Translations under genes and position numbers: made by a program
Origin: Seinonella peptonophila
GTDB lineage: Bacteria; Bacillota; Bacilli; Thermoactinomycetales; Thermoactinomycetaceae
Assembly (NCBI RefSeq): GCF_900129355.1
Contig: NZ_FQVL01000012.1
Location: 1-64,000 of the forward strand
Direction: 5' to 3'
Length of the DNA stretch: 64,000 bases
In this document: piece after piece, positions 25,557 to 34,500 of the stretch
Position numbering within the stretch: the first letter of the stretch is position 1
How the letters are laid out: each line of letters opens with the position of its first letter
The notes under the pieces: model-generated
Told to the model about the DNA's origin: nothing
The model's input: the letters and a program-made list of their open reading frames with translations, nothing else
The model's database searches: none

Positions 25557-26378
25557 ATGTTCCAATTTTCCAAATGGAATTTTCAATGGGCACCAATAGC
25601 CAAATCTCTGATTACATCAGCTCTTATTCTAGTTATTGCATTTATTCTTTATGCCATCTTAAAAGTTGTGATTCATCGGTTACTAATACATAAAGGAAAG
25701 CATTTAGGAGGAAATACACAGCACCGCCTCACTACACTTCAAAGTCTTTTAAGCAATATTATCTTTTATACAATCTTCTTTATCGCCATTGTTGCCATTC
25801 TGGATCAGTTTCATATCAACGCAGCTGGCTTTGTTGCAAGTGCTGGAATACTTGGTCTCGCAGTTGGTTTTGGGGCAAAGGATTTAGTAAGTGACATGGT
25901 AACTGGCTTTTTTATGTTAATTGAAGATCAAGTAAAAGTTGGGGAATTAGTAACTGTAGCTACTTTTACTGGGATCGTGGAAGCAGTGGGACTTCGCTTG
26001 CTTAAACTTCGCGATTTGAATGGGGATCTTCATTTTATTCCAAACCGAGATGTCAGAACATTGACCAATCATTCGCGTGGAAATAAACAAGTCTTAGTTG
26101 ATCTAGAGTTTCCTATTACTACTCATGTAAATGATTCAACTCAATCACTTCAGAGTATCTGTGATCAACTTGCACAGCAAATGAAGGTGATCACAGAAGG
26201 ACCTCATGTTGTGGGTGTGCAAACCCTCAATGCAAATGAATACAGTTTAAGAATCATCGCCAAGGCGGAAAATGGTTCTCATGAAGAGGTAGAAAGAGAG
26301 CTTCGAAAGCAGATCACAGAATATCTACATAAAGAACAAATACAGGAAGAAGAAAATAAGGTTGTCGTTTCAGATTAG
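25557..26378 (+). CDS. MscS family mechanosensitive ion channel
   Basis: 273 residues. Three membrane helices are followed by the MscS beta domain. The pore helix reads NAAGFVASAGILGLAVGFGAKDLVSDMVTGFFMLIEDQVKVGE, with the Gly/Ala packing pattern of TM3. The cytosolic part (LNGDLHFIPNRDVRTLTNHSRG) is characteristic. It releases solutes on osmotic downshock. The start ATG 25557 follows AAAGGGG by nine bases. It is monocistronic between two terminators. Confidence 0.92.
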   Translation: MFQFSKWNFQWAPIAKSLITSALILVIAFILYAILKVVIHRLLIHKGKHLGGNTQHRLTTLQSLLSNIIFYTIFFIAIVAILDQFHINAAGFVASAGILGLAVGFGAKDLVSDMVTGFFMLIEDQVKVGELVTVATFTGIVEAVGLRLLKLRDLNGDLHFIPNRDVRTLTNHSRGNKQVLVDLEFPITTHVNDSTQSLQSICDQLAQQMKVITEGPHVVGVQTLNANEYSLRIIAKAENGSHEEVERELRKQITEYLHKEQIQEEENKVVVSD

Positions 26379-26430
26379 ATATCGTTGCTTTACGCTCTCT
26401 ATAGAGTGGTTTCTCACCCAAATTCCTATC

Positions 26431-26461
26431 AAAACTAGCCAACTTGTGAATGGCTAGTTTT
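26431..26461. terminator. Terminator after mscS
   Basis: AAAACTAGCCA pairs perfectly with TGGCTAGTTTT. The symmetric A/T tails allow bidirectional use. Confidence 0.85.
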
Positions 26462-26539
26462 CTCATTTTAGTAAAGACTCCTTTCTTACATAATATTTTG
26501 TATCATCAAATGATTACTCGATATAACTTTCGACATAAC

Positions 26540-26577
26540 AAACACCAAAAATCGATCTACTCGATTCTTGGTGTTTA
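26540..26577 (-). terminator. Terminator of the nucleoside operon
   Basis: AAACACCAA...TCGA pairs with TCGA...TTGGTGTTT around CTAC, 24 bases past the ribokinase stop on the minus strand. A short T-run follows in that direction. Confidence 0.8.
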
Positions 26578-26600
26578 TTTGTAAGGAGTTAAACGAATAA

Positions 26601-27524
26601 TTATTGAAAATCATCAACCTCTTTCCGATTTGGCATACCTGACTGCGCTCCTAATTTTGTTACGGCTAGTGCAGACACACGATTTGCAAATCGGATGGCA
26701 TGATCTATTTCTTGACCCTCAGCAATTGCAACTGCCAAAGCTGCATTAAAAGCATCACCCGCCCCTGTAGTATCTAAAACATTTACTGGATGGCTCGAAA
26801 TCCTTTTTCCAACTTGGTTTTTTGTCAAATAAGCCACTCCATCTTTCCCAAGCGTTGTAATCACATGCTTCGGTCCCATCGTTAAAAGTTGCTCCATCGC
26901 AGAAAATAAATCAGACTCATCTACTTTTTCCCGATTGGTTAAAAGGGCCAACTCTGTTTGATTAGGTGTAATATAGTCTATCTGTTGCAGCAAAGAATCA
27001 GGTAATTTTTGTGCAGGTGCGGGATTTAAAATGACTTCTGTATTTTCTTCTTTAGCAATTTCAACCGCTCGAATAACGGTTGATAAAGGGATTTCTAATT
27101 GAAATAAACAGAGATCAGCCGAAGCGATAACACTACGGAAAACATCTTCATCATCTATTTTAAATTGATGATTAGCTCCAGGTACCACGATAATTCGATT
27201 ATCATGTTCAGACAACAAAATGGATGCAATCCCTGTACTATGTGTTGAAGATGTCTGTAAATGATCAATATTTATTCCTTCCTTTTGCAAGGATTGAATC
27301 AGTTGATTGCCAAAATCATCTTTCCCCACCGAACCGAGCATAATAGTCTCAGCCTCTAAACGAGCAGCAGCAACGGCTTGATTGGCGCCTTTCCCCCCTG
27401 GAATCACATGAGCCCGCTCACCTAAAATCGTCTCACCCTGAACTGGAGCCCGCTCTGCTTCGACAACAATATCCATATTCAAACTTCCAACAACGACAAT
27501 CTTGGGCACTTTCGCCTCTACCAT
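26601..27524 (-). CDS. rbsK: Ribokinase
   Basis: Phosphorylates ribose at O5 with ATP. It is a PfkB fold with VVGSLNMDIV, the sugar-binding GGKGANQAVAAARL and the catalytic DTTGAGDAFNAALA (Asp base). ATG 27524 is chosen because GAGAGGT lies about nine bases upstream and the LacI gene then ends just two bases before; the longer frame overlaps LacI. It is the last gene of the operon: ribose released by the two nucleoside hydrolases becomes ribose-5-phosphate here. Confidence 0.92.
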   Translation of the reverse strand: MVEAKVPKIVVVGSLNMDIVVEAERAPVQGETILGERAHVIPGGKGANQAVAAARLEAETIMLGSVGKDDFGNQLIQSLQKEGINIDHLQTSSTHSTGIASILLSEHDNRIIVVPGANHQFKIDDEDVFRSVIASADLCLFQLEIPLSTVIRAVEIAKEENTEVILNPAPAQKLPDSLLQQIDYITPNQTELALLTNREKVDESDLFSAMEQLLTMGPKHVITTLGKDGVAYLTKNQVGKRISSHPVNVLDTTGAGDAFNAALAVAIAEGQEIDHAIRFANRVSALAVTKLGAQSGMPNRKEVDDFQ

Positions 27525-27525
27525 T

Positions 27526-28539
27526 TCATAATCGACCTCTCTTTGTCGAACCACGTTCAACCAATTTAACCTCTAATTCGTAAACAATTTCATGATCTGA
27601 AATTCCACCTATCTTCTCAATGAGAATTTGCGCTGCCAATCTACCCATCTCATAAATCGGCTGGACAACTGTTGTTAATTCTGGCTCTGTTATCTGAGAA
27701 AGCTGTATCCCATCATATCCACAGATTGCTACTTGCTCTGGAACTGAGATTCCCATACATCGTAGCTCTTTTAATGCACCAATTGCCATCATATCATTCC
27801 CAGCAAAAATCCCATCAATCTCTGGATGGCGTAATAACAATTTGCGAACCGCCTGACGACCCCCTTCTATCTGAAAATAGCCTGGTTCTAATAAGGATTG
27901 ATCAAACCATGAGAAAGATTCTACTTCTTGAATATAGCTTTTATATCGCTCTTTTGCGGTGATGAGATGTTGAGGCCCGTATATATGAGCGATCGTTTCG
28001 CAACCAACAGAGCGTAAATGCTGAATGGCCTGATGTACACCTTGGCGATTTTGGGTGCGAATTACACTAACTGAGGATTCACGTTGTTCATTGATAAATG
28101 CTCGATCCATCAGTACAGCTGGAATTCCTTGTCTTTGTAATTCATATATTTCTTCTTCAGCAAGTGCATTCGATGCAAAGATAATCCCATCTATCGACTT
28201 ACTTTTCAATACATCTAAATATACTTTTTCCTTTTCACTCTGATCATCAGAGTTACAAAGAAACAAGGTAAATCCCCGCTGTCTTGCCATATCTTCAATC
28301 GCTCTTGCTAATTCAGCAAAAAAGGGATTTTGAATGTCTGGCATAATGACTGCAATCCCTTTCAGCTTTTTTCCTGCTAACACCTGAGCAACTGAATTGG
28401 GTACATATTGTAGCTCACGAATGGCAGCCATTACTTTCTTTTTTGTATTGACATCTACATAACCCTTCTCATTGATCACCCTTGAAACAGTAGCTATTGA
28501 TACATTTGCTAAAGCTGCCACATCACGAATTGTTGACAA
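27526..28539 (-). CDS. LacI family regulator (RbsR-like)
   Basis: 337 residues. The LacI HTH and hinge, TIRDVAALANVSIATVSRVINEKGYVD then PNSVAQVLAGKK, precede a periplasmic-binding-like sensor domain (IAVIMPDIQNPFFAELARAIED, DGIFAGNDMMAIGALKELR, QVAICGYDG). It is encoded between nucleoside hydrolase and ribokinase. It probably senses ribose or a nucleoside and binds the LacI-type site at 35647-35660 before the first operon gene. Confidence 0.9.
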   Translation of the reverse strand: MSTIRDVAALANVSIATVSRVINEKGYVDVNTKKKVMAAIRELQYVPNSVAQVLAGKKLKGIAVIMPDIQNPFFAELARAIEDMARQRGFTLFLCNSDDQSEKEKVYLDVLKSKSIDGIIFASNALAEEEIYELQRQGIPAVLMDRAFINEQRESSVSVIRTQNRQGVHQAIQHLRSVGCETIAHIYGPQHLITAKERYKSYIQEVESFSWFDQSLLEPGYFQIEGGRQAVRKLLLRHPEIDGIFAGNDMMAIGALKELRCMGISVPEQVAICGYDGIQLSQITEPELTTVVQPIYEMGRLAAQILIEKIGGISDHEIVYELEVKLVERGSTKRGRL

Positions 28540-28575
28540 GCGCCTCTACACCTCCTTGATCCAGATGATTTACTT

Positions 28576-29508
28576 TTAGCGATAGTTTTGAAGTGTATCC
28601 AGCATGAGGCTCCAAAATTTATCTTGATTTAATTCCATTGCGACATGGACATTTGCTGCTCGTTTTGTCACACCATGTAGATCTATAACAGTCATGCCAT
28701 AAGTAAACTGGCCATTGGTTTCCACATCTACGCGCAGATGCGAAGTTGTGAATACATCAGGGTCAATACAATAAGCTACACAACATGCATCATGAATGGG
28801 AGCCCCTTCAAATCCAAATACCTCTTTGTATGTTTCACTAAAGAATTCAAGCAGTTCGACCACAAAGCGAGCAACTTTATGATCGATCTGAGCAATCTGT
28901 TGTTGAATCGCTTTGGTTGCAATTGCTTGGTGAGTAAGATCAAGCCCTACCATTGTAATCGGTACACCACTATCGAGGACAATCTGTGCAGCTTCCGCAT
29001 CAACATAGATATTAAATTCAGCAGCAGGAGTCCAGTTTCCAAATCTACCCCCACCCATAAAGACAATCTCCTCGATTTTATCTAGAATCTTTGGTTCCTT
29101 TCGAATAGCTAATGCAATATTGGTTAAGGGTCCCACAGGAACCAATGTAATCTTCTCATCTGATTGTGAGAGCGTTTGGATGATAAAATCGACTGCATCG
29201 ATTTCTAGAAGTGGTTTTGTAGGTGTGGGGAGTGAAGGCCCATCTAAACCAGATTCTCCATGAATGCTGCTAGCAGTCACCTGTTCTCTCACAAGTGGTC
29301 TACTCGCACCTTGGGCAATGGGAACATGAATACCAGCTAATTCACATACTTTTTGCGCATTGAGAGTCGTCTTTTCGATGGTCGAATTACCAGCAACTGT
29401 TGTAACTCCTACTAATTCAATTTTTGGATTAGCAGCTGCCATCAATAAAGCAATGGCATCATCATGTCCAGGATCACAATCTAGTATGATTTTTCGAGCT
29501 TTAAGCAT
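28576..29508 (-). CDS. Nucleoside hydrolase (second of a tandem pair)
   Basis: 310 residues, IU-nucleoside hydrolase fold. The N-terminal calcium-binding DCDPGHDDAIALL (DxDxxxDD), the central PVGPLTNIALA and VFMGGGRFGNWTPAAEFNIYVDAEAA, and the later catalytic-region HDACCVAYCIDP are all present. It hydrolyses ribonucleosides to base and ribose. The start is ATG 29508, behind GGGGTGAT; the GTG nine bases earlier is part of that site. It lies six bases after the first hydrolase gene. Divergence between the two suggests different nucleoside preferences. Confidence 0.9.
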   Translation of the reverse strand: MLKARKIILDCDPGHDDAIALLMAAANPKIELVGVTTVAGNSTIEKTTLNAQKVCELAGIHVPIAQGASRPLVREQVTASSIHGESGLDGPSLPTPTKPLLEIDAVDFIIQTLSQSDEKITLVPVGPLTNIALAIRKEPKILDKIEEIVFMGGGRFGNWTPAAEFNIYVDAEAAQIVLDSGVPITMVGLDLTHQAIATKAIQQQIAQIDHKVARFVVELLEFFSETYKEVFGFEGAPIHDACCVAYCIDPDVFTTSHLRVDVETNGQFTYGMTVIDLHGVTKRAANVHVAMELNQDKFWSLMLDTLQNYR

Positions 29509-29513
29509 GGATA

Positions 29514-30443
29514 TCACCCCTGTTGTAATAATGTTTGAATGAATAATTGGCTAAAACGTTCTCTTTCTATATTCATCGCTACTTGAAGCTTTGGACGGGG
29601 ATCAGCTGGGTCTACTTGGAGAAATGGTCTTACATCGATAATTGTCATCCCTCTAGTCAAACCTTCCTGTGTTTCCACTTCCACTGGTAACACTTCTGTC
29701 TGAATAACTGATTCATCGATCACAGCACAGACAGCAGATGGATCACAGAGAAAAGTCTCATCATTGTTATCACGTAAAAATTGAATCAAACGATATGCAT
29801 ATTGAGCAACAGGTGTCTGTGTTTCCTTCAATTGCATATTTTCCTCTGGATGAAGTACTGCCTGCATACAAACATCCCAAGTAACTAAGCGAATGGGTAA
29901 ACCTGATGAAAAGACAACATGTGCTGCATCTGGGTCTACATAGATGTTAAACTCAGCCACAGGTGTAACATTTCCACCCTTTGCGCCTGCGCCACCCATA
30001 ATTACTAATTCTCTTATATTATCCTGAATAGAGGGTTCCTTTTTAAGTGCAACTGCCATATTCGTTAAAGGCCCTAATAGGATTAAAGTAACAGGCTCTG
30101 GTGACTCTTTCACTTTACGAATCATCAAATCAACACCATGTTCTTCGACACCATTTCGCACAACTTCAGGCAACTGGATATCACCAAATCCGCTCTCCCC
30201 ATGTATCTCGGCAGCCGTGTGTAAGGGACGAATCAATGGAGCGTCCATTCCCCTTGCAACAGGGATATCTGGAGCTTGCGCAATATCTAATACCGCAAGC
30301 GTATTTCGATAAGTGTGATCAACATGCACATTTCCAGATACTGTTGAAATTCCAATCACATCGAGTAAGGGGCTTTGGAGCGCAAACAACAGAGCTAATG
30401 CATCATCCACACCGGTATCTACATCTATAAAAACAGGTTTCAT
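29514..30443 (-). CDS. Nucleoside hydrolase (first of a tandem pair)
   Basis: 309 residues with DVDTGVDDALALL, LLGPLTNMAVAL, IMGGAGAKGGNVTPVAEFNIYVDPDAA and a degenerate C-terminal motif (CDPSAVCAVID). The usual HD in HDxxxxA is replaced by CDPSAVCA, so the His is not seen. That is a difference from the second copy and may change specificity. GAGG eight bases upstream supports ATG 30443 over GTG 30452. It follows the second permease gene by 10 bases. Confidence 0.9.
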   Translation of the reverse strand: MKPVFIDVDTGVDDALALLFALQSPLLDVIGISTVSGNVHVDHTYRNTLAVLDIAQAPDIPVARGMDAPLIRPLHTAAEIHGESGFGDIQLPEVVRNGVEEHGVDLMIRKVKESPEPVTLILLGPLTNMAVALKKEPSIQDNIRELVIMGGAGAKGGNVTPVAEFNIYVDPDAAHVVFSSGLPIRLVTWDVCMQAVLHPEENMQLKETQTPVAQYAYRLIQFLRDNNDETFLCDPSAVCAVIDESVIQTEVLPVEVETQEGLTRGMTIIDVRPFLQVDPADPRPKLQVAMNIERERFSQLFIQTLLQQG

Positions 30444-30453
30444 TTTCTCCACC

Positions 30454-31407
30454 TCACGATTGTGTAGTTGATTGTGATGTTAATTCAAGCTGCTTCTTCT
30501 TCTTTCGGATCGCTAGAATAATTAATGCAAGAATGGTGACTACGTATGGGATCATTTGCACAAACTGGCTGGGTATTTGGTTGCCAGGAATCGTTTGTAC
30601 AATAGTTGTAATCGTACTACCTAATCCAAAAATAAGAGAACCGATCAATATGCCAACTGGATTACTACCGCCTAACATCACAACTGCTAGAGCAATAAAA
30701 CCTGTTCCTGCAGTCATATCTTTAACAAACATACTTGTCATCCCCATTGATAGATAAGCCCCTGCTAAACCAGCAAACAATCCACTCCATGCCAAGGCGA
30801 TAAATTGCATCCGATCAACAGAAATTCCTAATGATGCAGCTGCTTCGGGGGATTCACCTACTGCACGTAAATGAATACCATGAGGCGTTCTATAAAGTAA
30901 TACCAAACAAAGAAAAACAGCTATGATTGAAACCCAAACCATTAAATTGTGTCCACTTAACAATTTTCCAATAATCGGAATTTGTTCGATGAATGGAATA
31001 TGAATAGAGGGAATACGGTTTAGCTGCTCTGGTGAATAATTTCCTGTCAATCCATAGATTTTGTTCATTAAGAAAATGGTTAGACCTGAACCAAGAATGT
31101 TGACAGCAAATCCAACAATAATGATATCAACCTTTAGTTTGATGGAAAAAAAACCCATCAACATGCTAACCAATATGGAAATGATAACACCAGCTACTAC
31201 ACCTAAAAGCCAACTACCTGTAGCTGCACCAACTGCAATTGAGCTAAAAGCAGAAAGTAACATAATCCCTTCCAAGCCGATATTAACTACGCCACCGACC
31301 ATCGAAATCATGCCACCAAGAGCGGATAAAAGGATTGGAACGGTTACTCGTAGCAAGACAACAAAAAGGGTTAAATTTAATACCTGCTCCCAAATTGCTT
31401 GAATCAT
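30454..31407 (-). CDS. Nucleoside ABC transporter permease 2 (NupQ-like)
   Basis: About 317 residues, BPD_transp_2 family, with eight to ten membrane segments, including MISMVGGVVNIGLEGIMLLSAF and GTGFIALAVVMLGGSNPVGILIGSLIFG, both diagnostic for nucleoside/BMP-type permeases. It pairs with the permease at 31413-32465. The start is probably ATG 31407, after GGTGAG; GTG 31416 would overlap the previous stop. NupQ of B. subtilis is the closest named protein I know. Confidence 0.9.
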   Translation of the reverse strand: MIQAIWEQVLNLTLFVVLLRVTVPILLSALGGMISMVGGVVNIGLEGIMLLSAFSSIAVGAATGSWLLGVVAGVIISILVSMLMGFFSIKLKVDIIIVGFAVNILGSGLTIFLMNKIYGLTGNYSPEQLNRIPSIHIPFIEQIPIIGKLLSGHNLMVWVSIIAVFLCLVLLYRTPHGIHLRAVGESPEAAASLGISVDRMQFIALAWSGLFAGLAGAYLSMGMTSMFVKDMTAGTGFIALAVVMLGGSNPVGILIGSLIFGLGSTITTIVQTIPGNQIPSQFVQMIPYVVTILALIILAIRKKKKQLELTSQSTTQS

Positions 31408-31412
31408 TGATC

Positions 31413-32465
31413 TCACCGCCCTTGCCTGAGAAGATATTTCTGTCGTAAAAATGTAAAAATAGCTTGAGAAGAAACAAGGAGAACCAAGATGACCTGGATA
31501 ATGACCGCTAATTCTCGTGGAACATCACTAGCTCCTTGCATCAATTGGGCACCAACTTGCAGGTAAGCGTAAAACAAGGCCGCCACTGCCACACCAAACG
31601 GATGATTGCGAGCTAGTAAGGCGATTATAATTCCATCAAAGCCTAGATTGATTGAAAAATAATCTTTAAATGTTCCATGAACACCTAAAATTTCTATGAT
31701 CCCAGCAAGTGCTGCTAAACCACCACTAATTACAACACTTAAAATGATGATTTTTTTAGTTGAGATTCCGCCATAATGAGCAAAACGACTATTTTGTCCT
31801 ACCATACGCAGCTCGTAACCAAACTTTGTTTTATATAGGAGTAAATAGATGACAATCACCGTTGCAAGGGCGATGATGATCCCATAATGCGCAGTAAAAC
31901 CTTCAACAATCCGCCCTAAACGCAGATCTGAAGCGATATATTGCATACGCGCATACCCACCACTTGCAGGGTCTTTAAAAATATTATTTACAAAATAAGA
32001 GGTTGAAAGAATCGCTATGAAATTAAGCATTAATGTGGTAACAATTTCATCTGTATTTAGATATGCTTTTAAAAATCCAGGAATTGCTCCAAAAATTGCG
32101 CCTGCACAGATTGCTGCAAGAAAAATGATTGGTAAATGAACCCAAACAGGTAATCCAGGAATATAAAGAGCTGCCAAAGCACCAACAAATGCACCCATAT
32201 ACAACTGTCCTTCTGCCCCCATGCTAAACACGCCTGCTTGAAAGACAATCGCTAAAGCAAGTCCAGTAAAGATAAGTGGAACAGCCTTATTTAAAACAGT
32301 GCCGATGTTAAAAGCACTGGATATCGGACCTAAAAGTAGTGATTGAATTGCTGTTAATGGCTCCTCGCTTACAATATAGATGATGATAATACCCAGCAGA
32401 ATGGCTACAAGTGCTGCGCCTATAATTCCTGTCAACTCTAACGTCAACGTTTTTCTTGTATTCAT
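31413..32465 (-). CDS. Nucleoside ABC transporter permease 1 (NupP-like)
   Basis: 350 residues, BPD_transp_2 family. About ten membrane segments include VFSMGAEGQLYMGAFVGALAAL and LGFDGIIIALLARNHPFGVA, the usual permease motifs of nucleoside importers. Its ATG overlaps the stop of the ATPase gene by four bases (ATGA), indicating translational coupling. Confidence 0.9.
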   Translation of the reverse strand: MNTRKTLTLELTGIIGAALVAILLGIIIIYIVSEEPLTAIQSLLLGPISSAFNIGTVLNKAVPLIFTGLALAIVFQAGVFSMGAEGQLYMGAFVGALAALYIPGLPVWVHLPIIFLAAICAGAIFGAIPGFLKAYLNTDEIVTTLMLNFIAILSTSYFVNNIFKDPASGGYARMQYIASDLRLGRIVEGFTAHYGIIIALATVIVIYLLLYKTKFGYELRMVGQNSRFAHYGGISTKKIIILSVVISGGLAALAGIIEILGVHGTFKDYFSINLGFDGIIIALLARNHPFGVAVAALFYAYLQVGAQLMQGASDVPRELAVIIQVILVLLVSSQAIFTFLRQKYLLRQGR

Positions 32466-34009
32466 TCAGCCACCGCCTCTTGCTCCTGCCTTTTAATGCC
32501 TAACATATAACTACCGATTTCTTCTTCTGATAACGGCGTAGAATTATCTAAAATCGCCACAATCTCCCCGTTGTATAGAACACCAATTCGATCACTCAAG
32601 TTGATCACTTCAGATAGCTCTGCTGAAACGAGCAATACCGCCGTACCTTCATCACGTTTTTTAATAATTTCCCGGTGAATAAATTCAATGGCTCCAATAT
32701 CAACACCACGTGTAGGCTGAGAAGCAATTAATAGTTTTGGGTTTTTCGATAGCTCTCGAGCAATGATCACTTTTTGCAAGTTGCCCCCAGACAATGATCC
32801 TGCCAATGCATCTTCATTTTGAACACGAATATCAAAATCCTTAATCATTTGCTGTGAGAACCCCTTGATTTTTTTCTGTTCCAAGAATGGACCACGACGA
32901 TATTCCTTCGCTCGACAACAGTCAAGAATTAGATTTTCGGAGATTGTTGAAGTTAAGCATGCACCTGTTGTTTGCCGATCTTCTGGAATATGTCCAATCT
33001 TCATTGCGCGAATTTGGGCAACCGTTTTTTCTGTTAAGTCTTGACCGAGATATTCAATTTGTCCTGACTTTATTTTCCTTAATCCAGTAATCGCTTCAAT
33101 CAACTCAGTCTGTCCATTTCCCTCAACCCCAGCAAAGCCAAAAATTTCACCAGCACGAATTTGAAATGAAACATTACGAATTGCCTCTAACCCTTTATCA
33201 TCTGGTACAGTTAAATGATTAACTTTTAACACAGGTTCTTTCGGTTTTGCTTCCTCTTTTTCTACTCGGAACAAAACATTTCTACCTACCATTAATTTCG
33301 ATATCTCTTCTTGACTTGAATTTTTGGTTTGTACAGTTTCAATCGTTTTTCCAGCCCGTAAAATTGTTGCCCGATCAGATATTTCCATTACTTCTCTCAA
33401 CTTATGGGTAATAAAAATCACCGTATAATTTTCTTTAACCAACTCTTTCATCGAATGAAACAATTCATCAGTCTCTTGTGGCGTTAAGACGGCTGTTGGT
33501 TCGTCCAGAATAATTAATCGAGCGCCTCGATAAAGGACTTTTAAGATTTCTACTCTTTGCTTTTGTCCAACAGAGATCATCTCCACTTTTGCTTGTGGAT
33601 CAACTTTTAATGTATAACGCTGAATTAATTGATCTACCTCTGTCAATTCCCTTTTTCGATCTCGAAACAAGGAAAAGAATCCTTTTCTTAACTCATCACC
33701 AAGTAATATATTTTCGGAAACTGTAAGTGATGGAACCAACATAAAATGTTGATGAACCATGCCAATCCCTTGTTTGATCGCATCCCGTGGACCTTGAAAT
33801 GTGACAGGTTGCCCTTTATATCTGATCTCACCACTTGTAGGTGTTTCCAATCCAAACAGAATCTTCATCAAAGTTGATTTACCTGCTCCATTTTCACCGA
33901 CAAGAGCATGGATTTCTCCTTCGTGAACAGTTAAATCAACACCTTGATTTGCTTTTGTACCATTGGGGTAAACCTTGTGAATATCTTTCATTTCTAAGAG
34001 TACAGTCAT
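32462..34009 (-). CDS. Nucleoside ABC transporter ATPase (NupO-like, two ABC domains)
   Basis: 515 residues with tandem ATPase domains as in sugar/nucleoside importers. Domain 1 has Walker A GENGAGKSTLMK, signature MISVGQKQRVEILK and Walker B LIILDEPTAVL. Domain 2 has a degenerate Walker A (GVEGNGQTELIE), signature SGGNLQKVIIAREL and LLIASQPTRGVD. The second domain often has altered catalytic residues in this family. AGGGTGA precedes the start. A 345-bp mobile element separates it from the lipoprotein gene upstream. Confidence 0.93.
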   Translation of the reverse strand: MTVLLEMKDIHKVYPNGTKANQGVDLTVHEGEIHALVGENGAGKSTLMKILFGLETPTSGEIRYKGQPVTFQGPRDAIKQGIGMVHQHFMLVPSLTVSENILLGDELRKGFFSLFRDRKRELTEVDQLIQRYTLKVDPQAKVEMISVGQKQRVEILKVLYRGARLIILDEPTAVLTPQETDELFHSMKELVKENYTVIFITHKLREVMEISDRATILRAGKTIETVQTKNSSQEEISKLMVGRNVLFRVEKEEAKPKEPVLKVNHLTVPDDKGLEAIRNVSFQIRAGEIFGFAGVEGNGQTELIEAITGLRKIKSGQIEYLGQDLTEKTVAQIRAMKIGHIPEDRQTTGACLTSTISENLILDCCRAKEYRRGPFLEQKKIKGFSQQMIKDFDIRVQNEDALAGSLSGGNLQKVIIARELSKNPKLLIASQPTRGVDIGAIEFIHREIIKKRDEGTAVLLVSAELSEVINLSDRIGVLYNGEIVAILDNSTPLSEEEIGSYMLGIKRQEQEAVAE

Positions 34010-34136
34010 CAGATTTCACCCTCATGATCGAAAATGGAGAAGGCGAGGTGAACTCACCTTCACAACTATAGACAAGAGCTATACTTTTCATTGAGCACCT
34101 TGATTATTAATAATCTAAATGAAGGTTTTTCATCAA

Positions 34137-34481
34137 TCTATCCAAATTCGTCCAAGAGTACTCCCGCTTCTACAAGCGGTGAGGTGAATGGGACGTGGTT
34201 CGATATCCCTTTTGCGGGGATGCTTAGAACCACTTTTTTTGTTAGAATAGTTGTAGCTCTTTGAAAACTGAAGATATGGGGTTGTTGCTGGAAAGGGTCA
34301 GTAACGTAAAATCTTCAACCACCCAGCTCACCGAAGTTGCGAAAACCAAGCGAAAGTAGGGAGCCTAGCAGAGCATACTTTGTTTTCACCGCTGGGACGG
34401 CGGGTAGAGCCTGCTAAGATAACTGGACGTTGGTCTGGTGTTCGCAGGAATCTACCACCTCTGTAGGTGGTAGTAGTTCAA
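34137..34481 (+). mobile_element. 345-bp IS200/IS605-like non-autonomous element, copy 3
   Basis: Matches 19830-20174 with only four substitutions in 345 bp and no gaps (offset 14,307). The same structures occur: stem-loop GTGGTTC (34195-34201) with GAACCAC (34227-34233), T7 at 34234-34240, and a right hairpin finishing TTCAA at 34477-34481. It lies in the 491-base gap between the lipoprotein and ATPase genes, in the orientation opposite to the operon. Its terminator therefore should not stop operon transcription. Near-identity of the two copies points to recent movement. Confidence 0.75.
34242..34481 (+). ncRNA. Possible omega-RNA-like transcript of element 3
   Basis: Same layout as in element 2. 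If transcribed from the internal -10-like box it would run antisense to the nucleoside operon's mRNA between the lipoprotein and ATPase cistrons, and any guide would be drawn from the 3' end region of the lipoprotein gene. Inference only. Confidence 0.3.
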
Positions 34482-34500
34482 AGCAAGATTAAATTCACCC

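Noticed and set aside
34137..34481. The 345-bp repeat considered as a riboswitch or T-box for the nucleoside operon.
   Set aside because: It lies in antisense orientation and an almost identical copy sits in an unrelated phage gene, so it is a mobile element.
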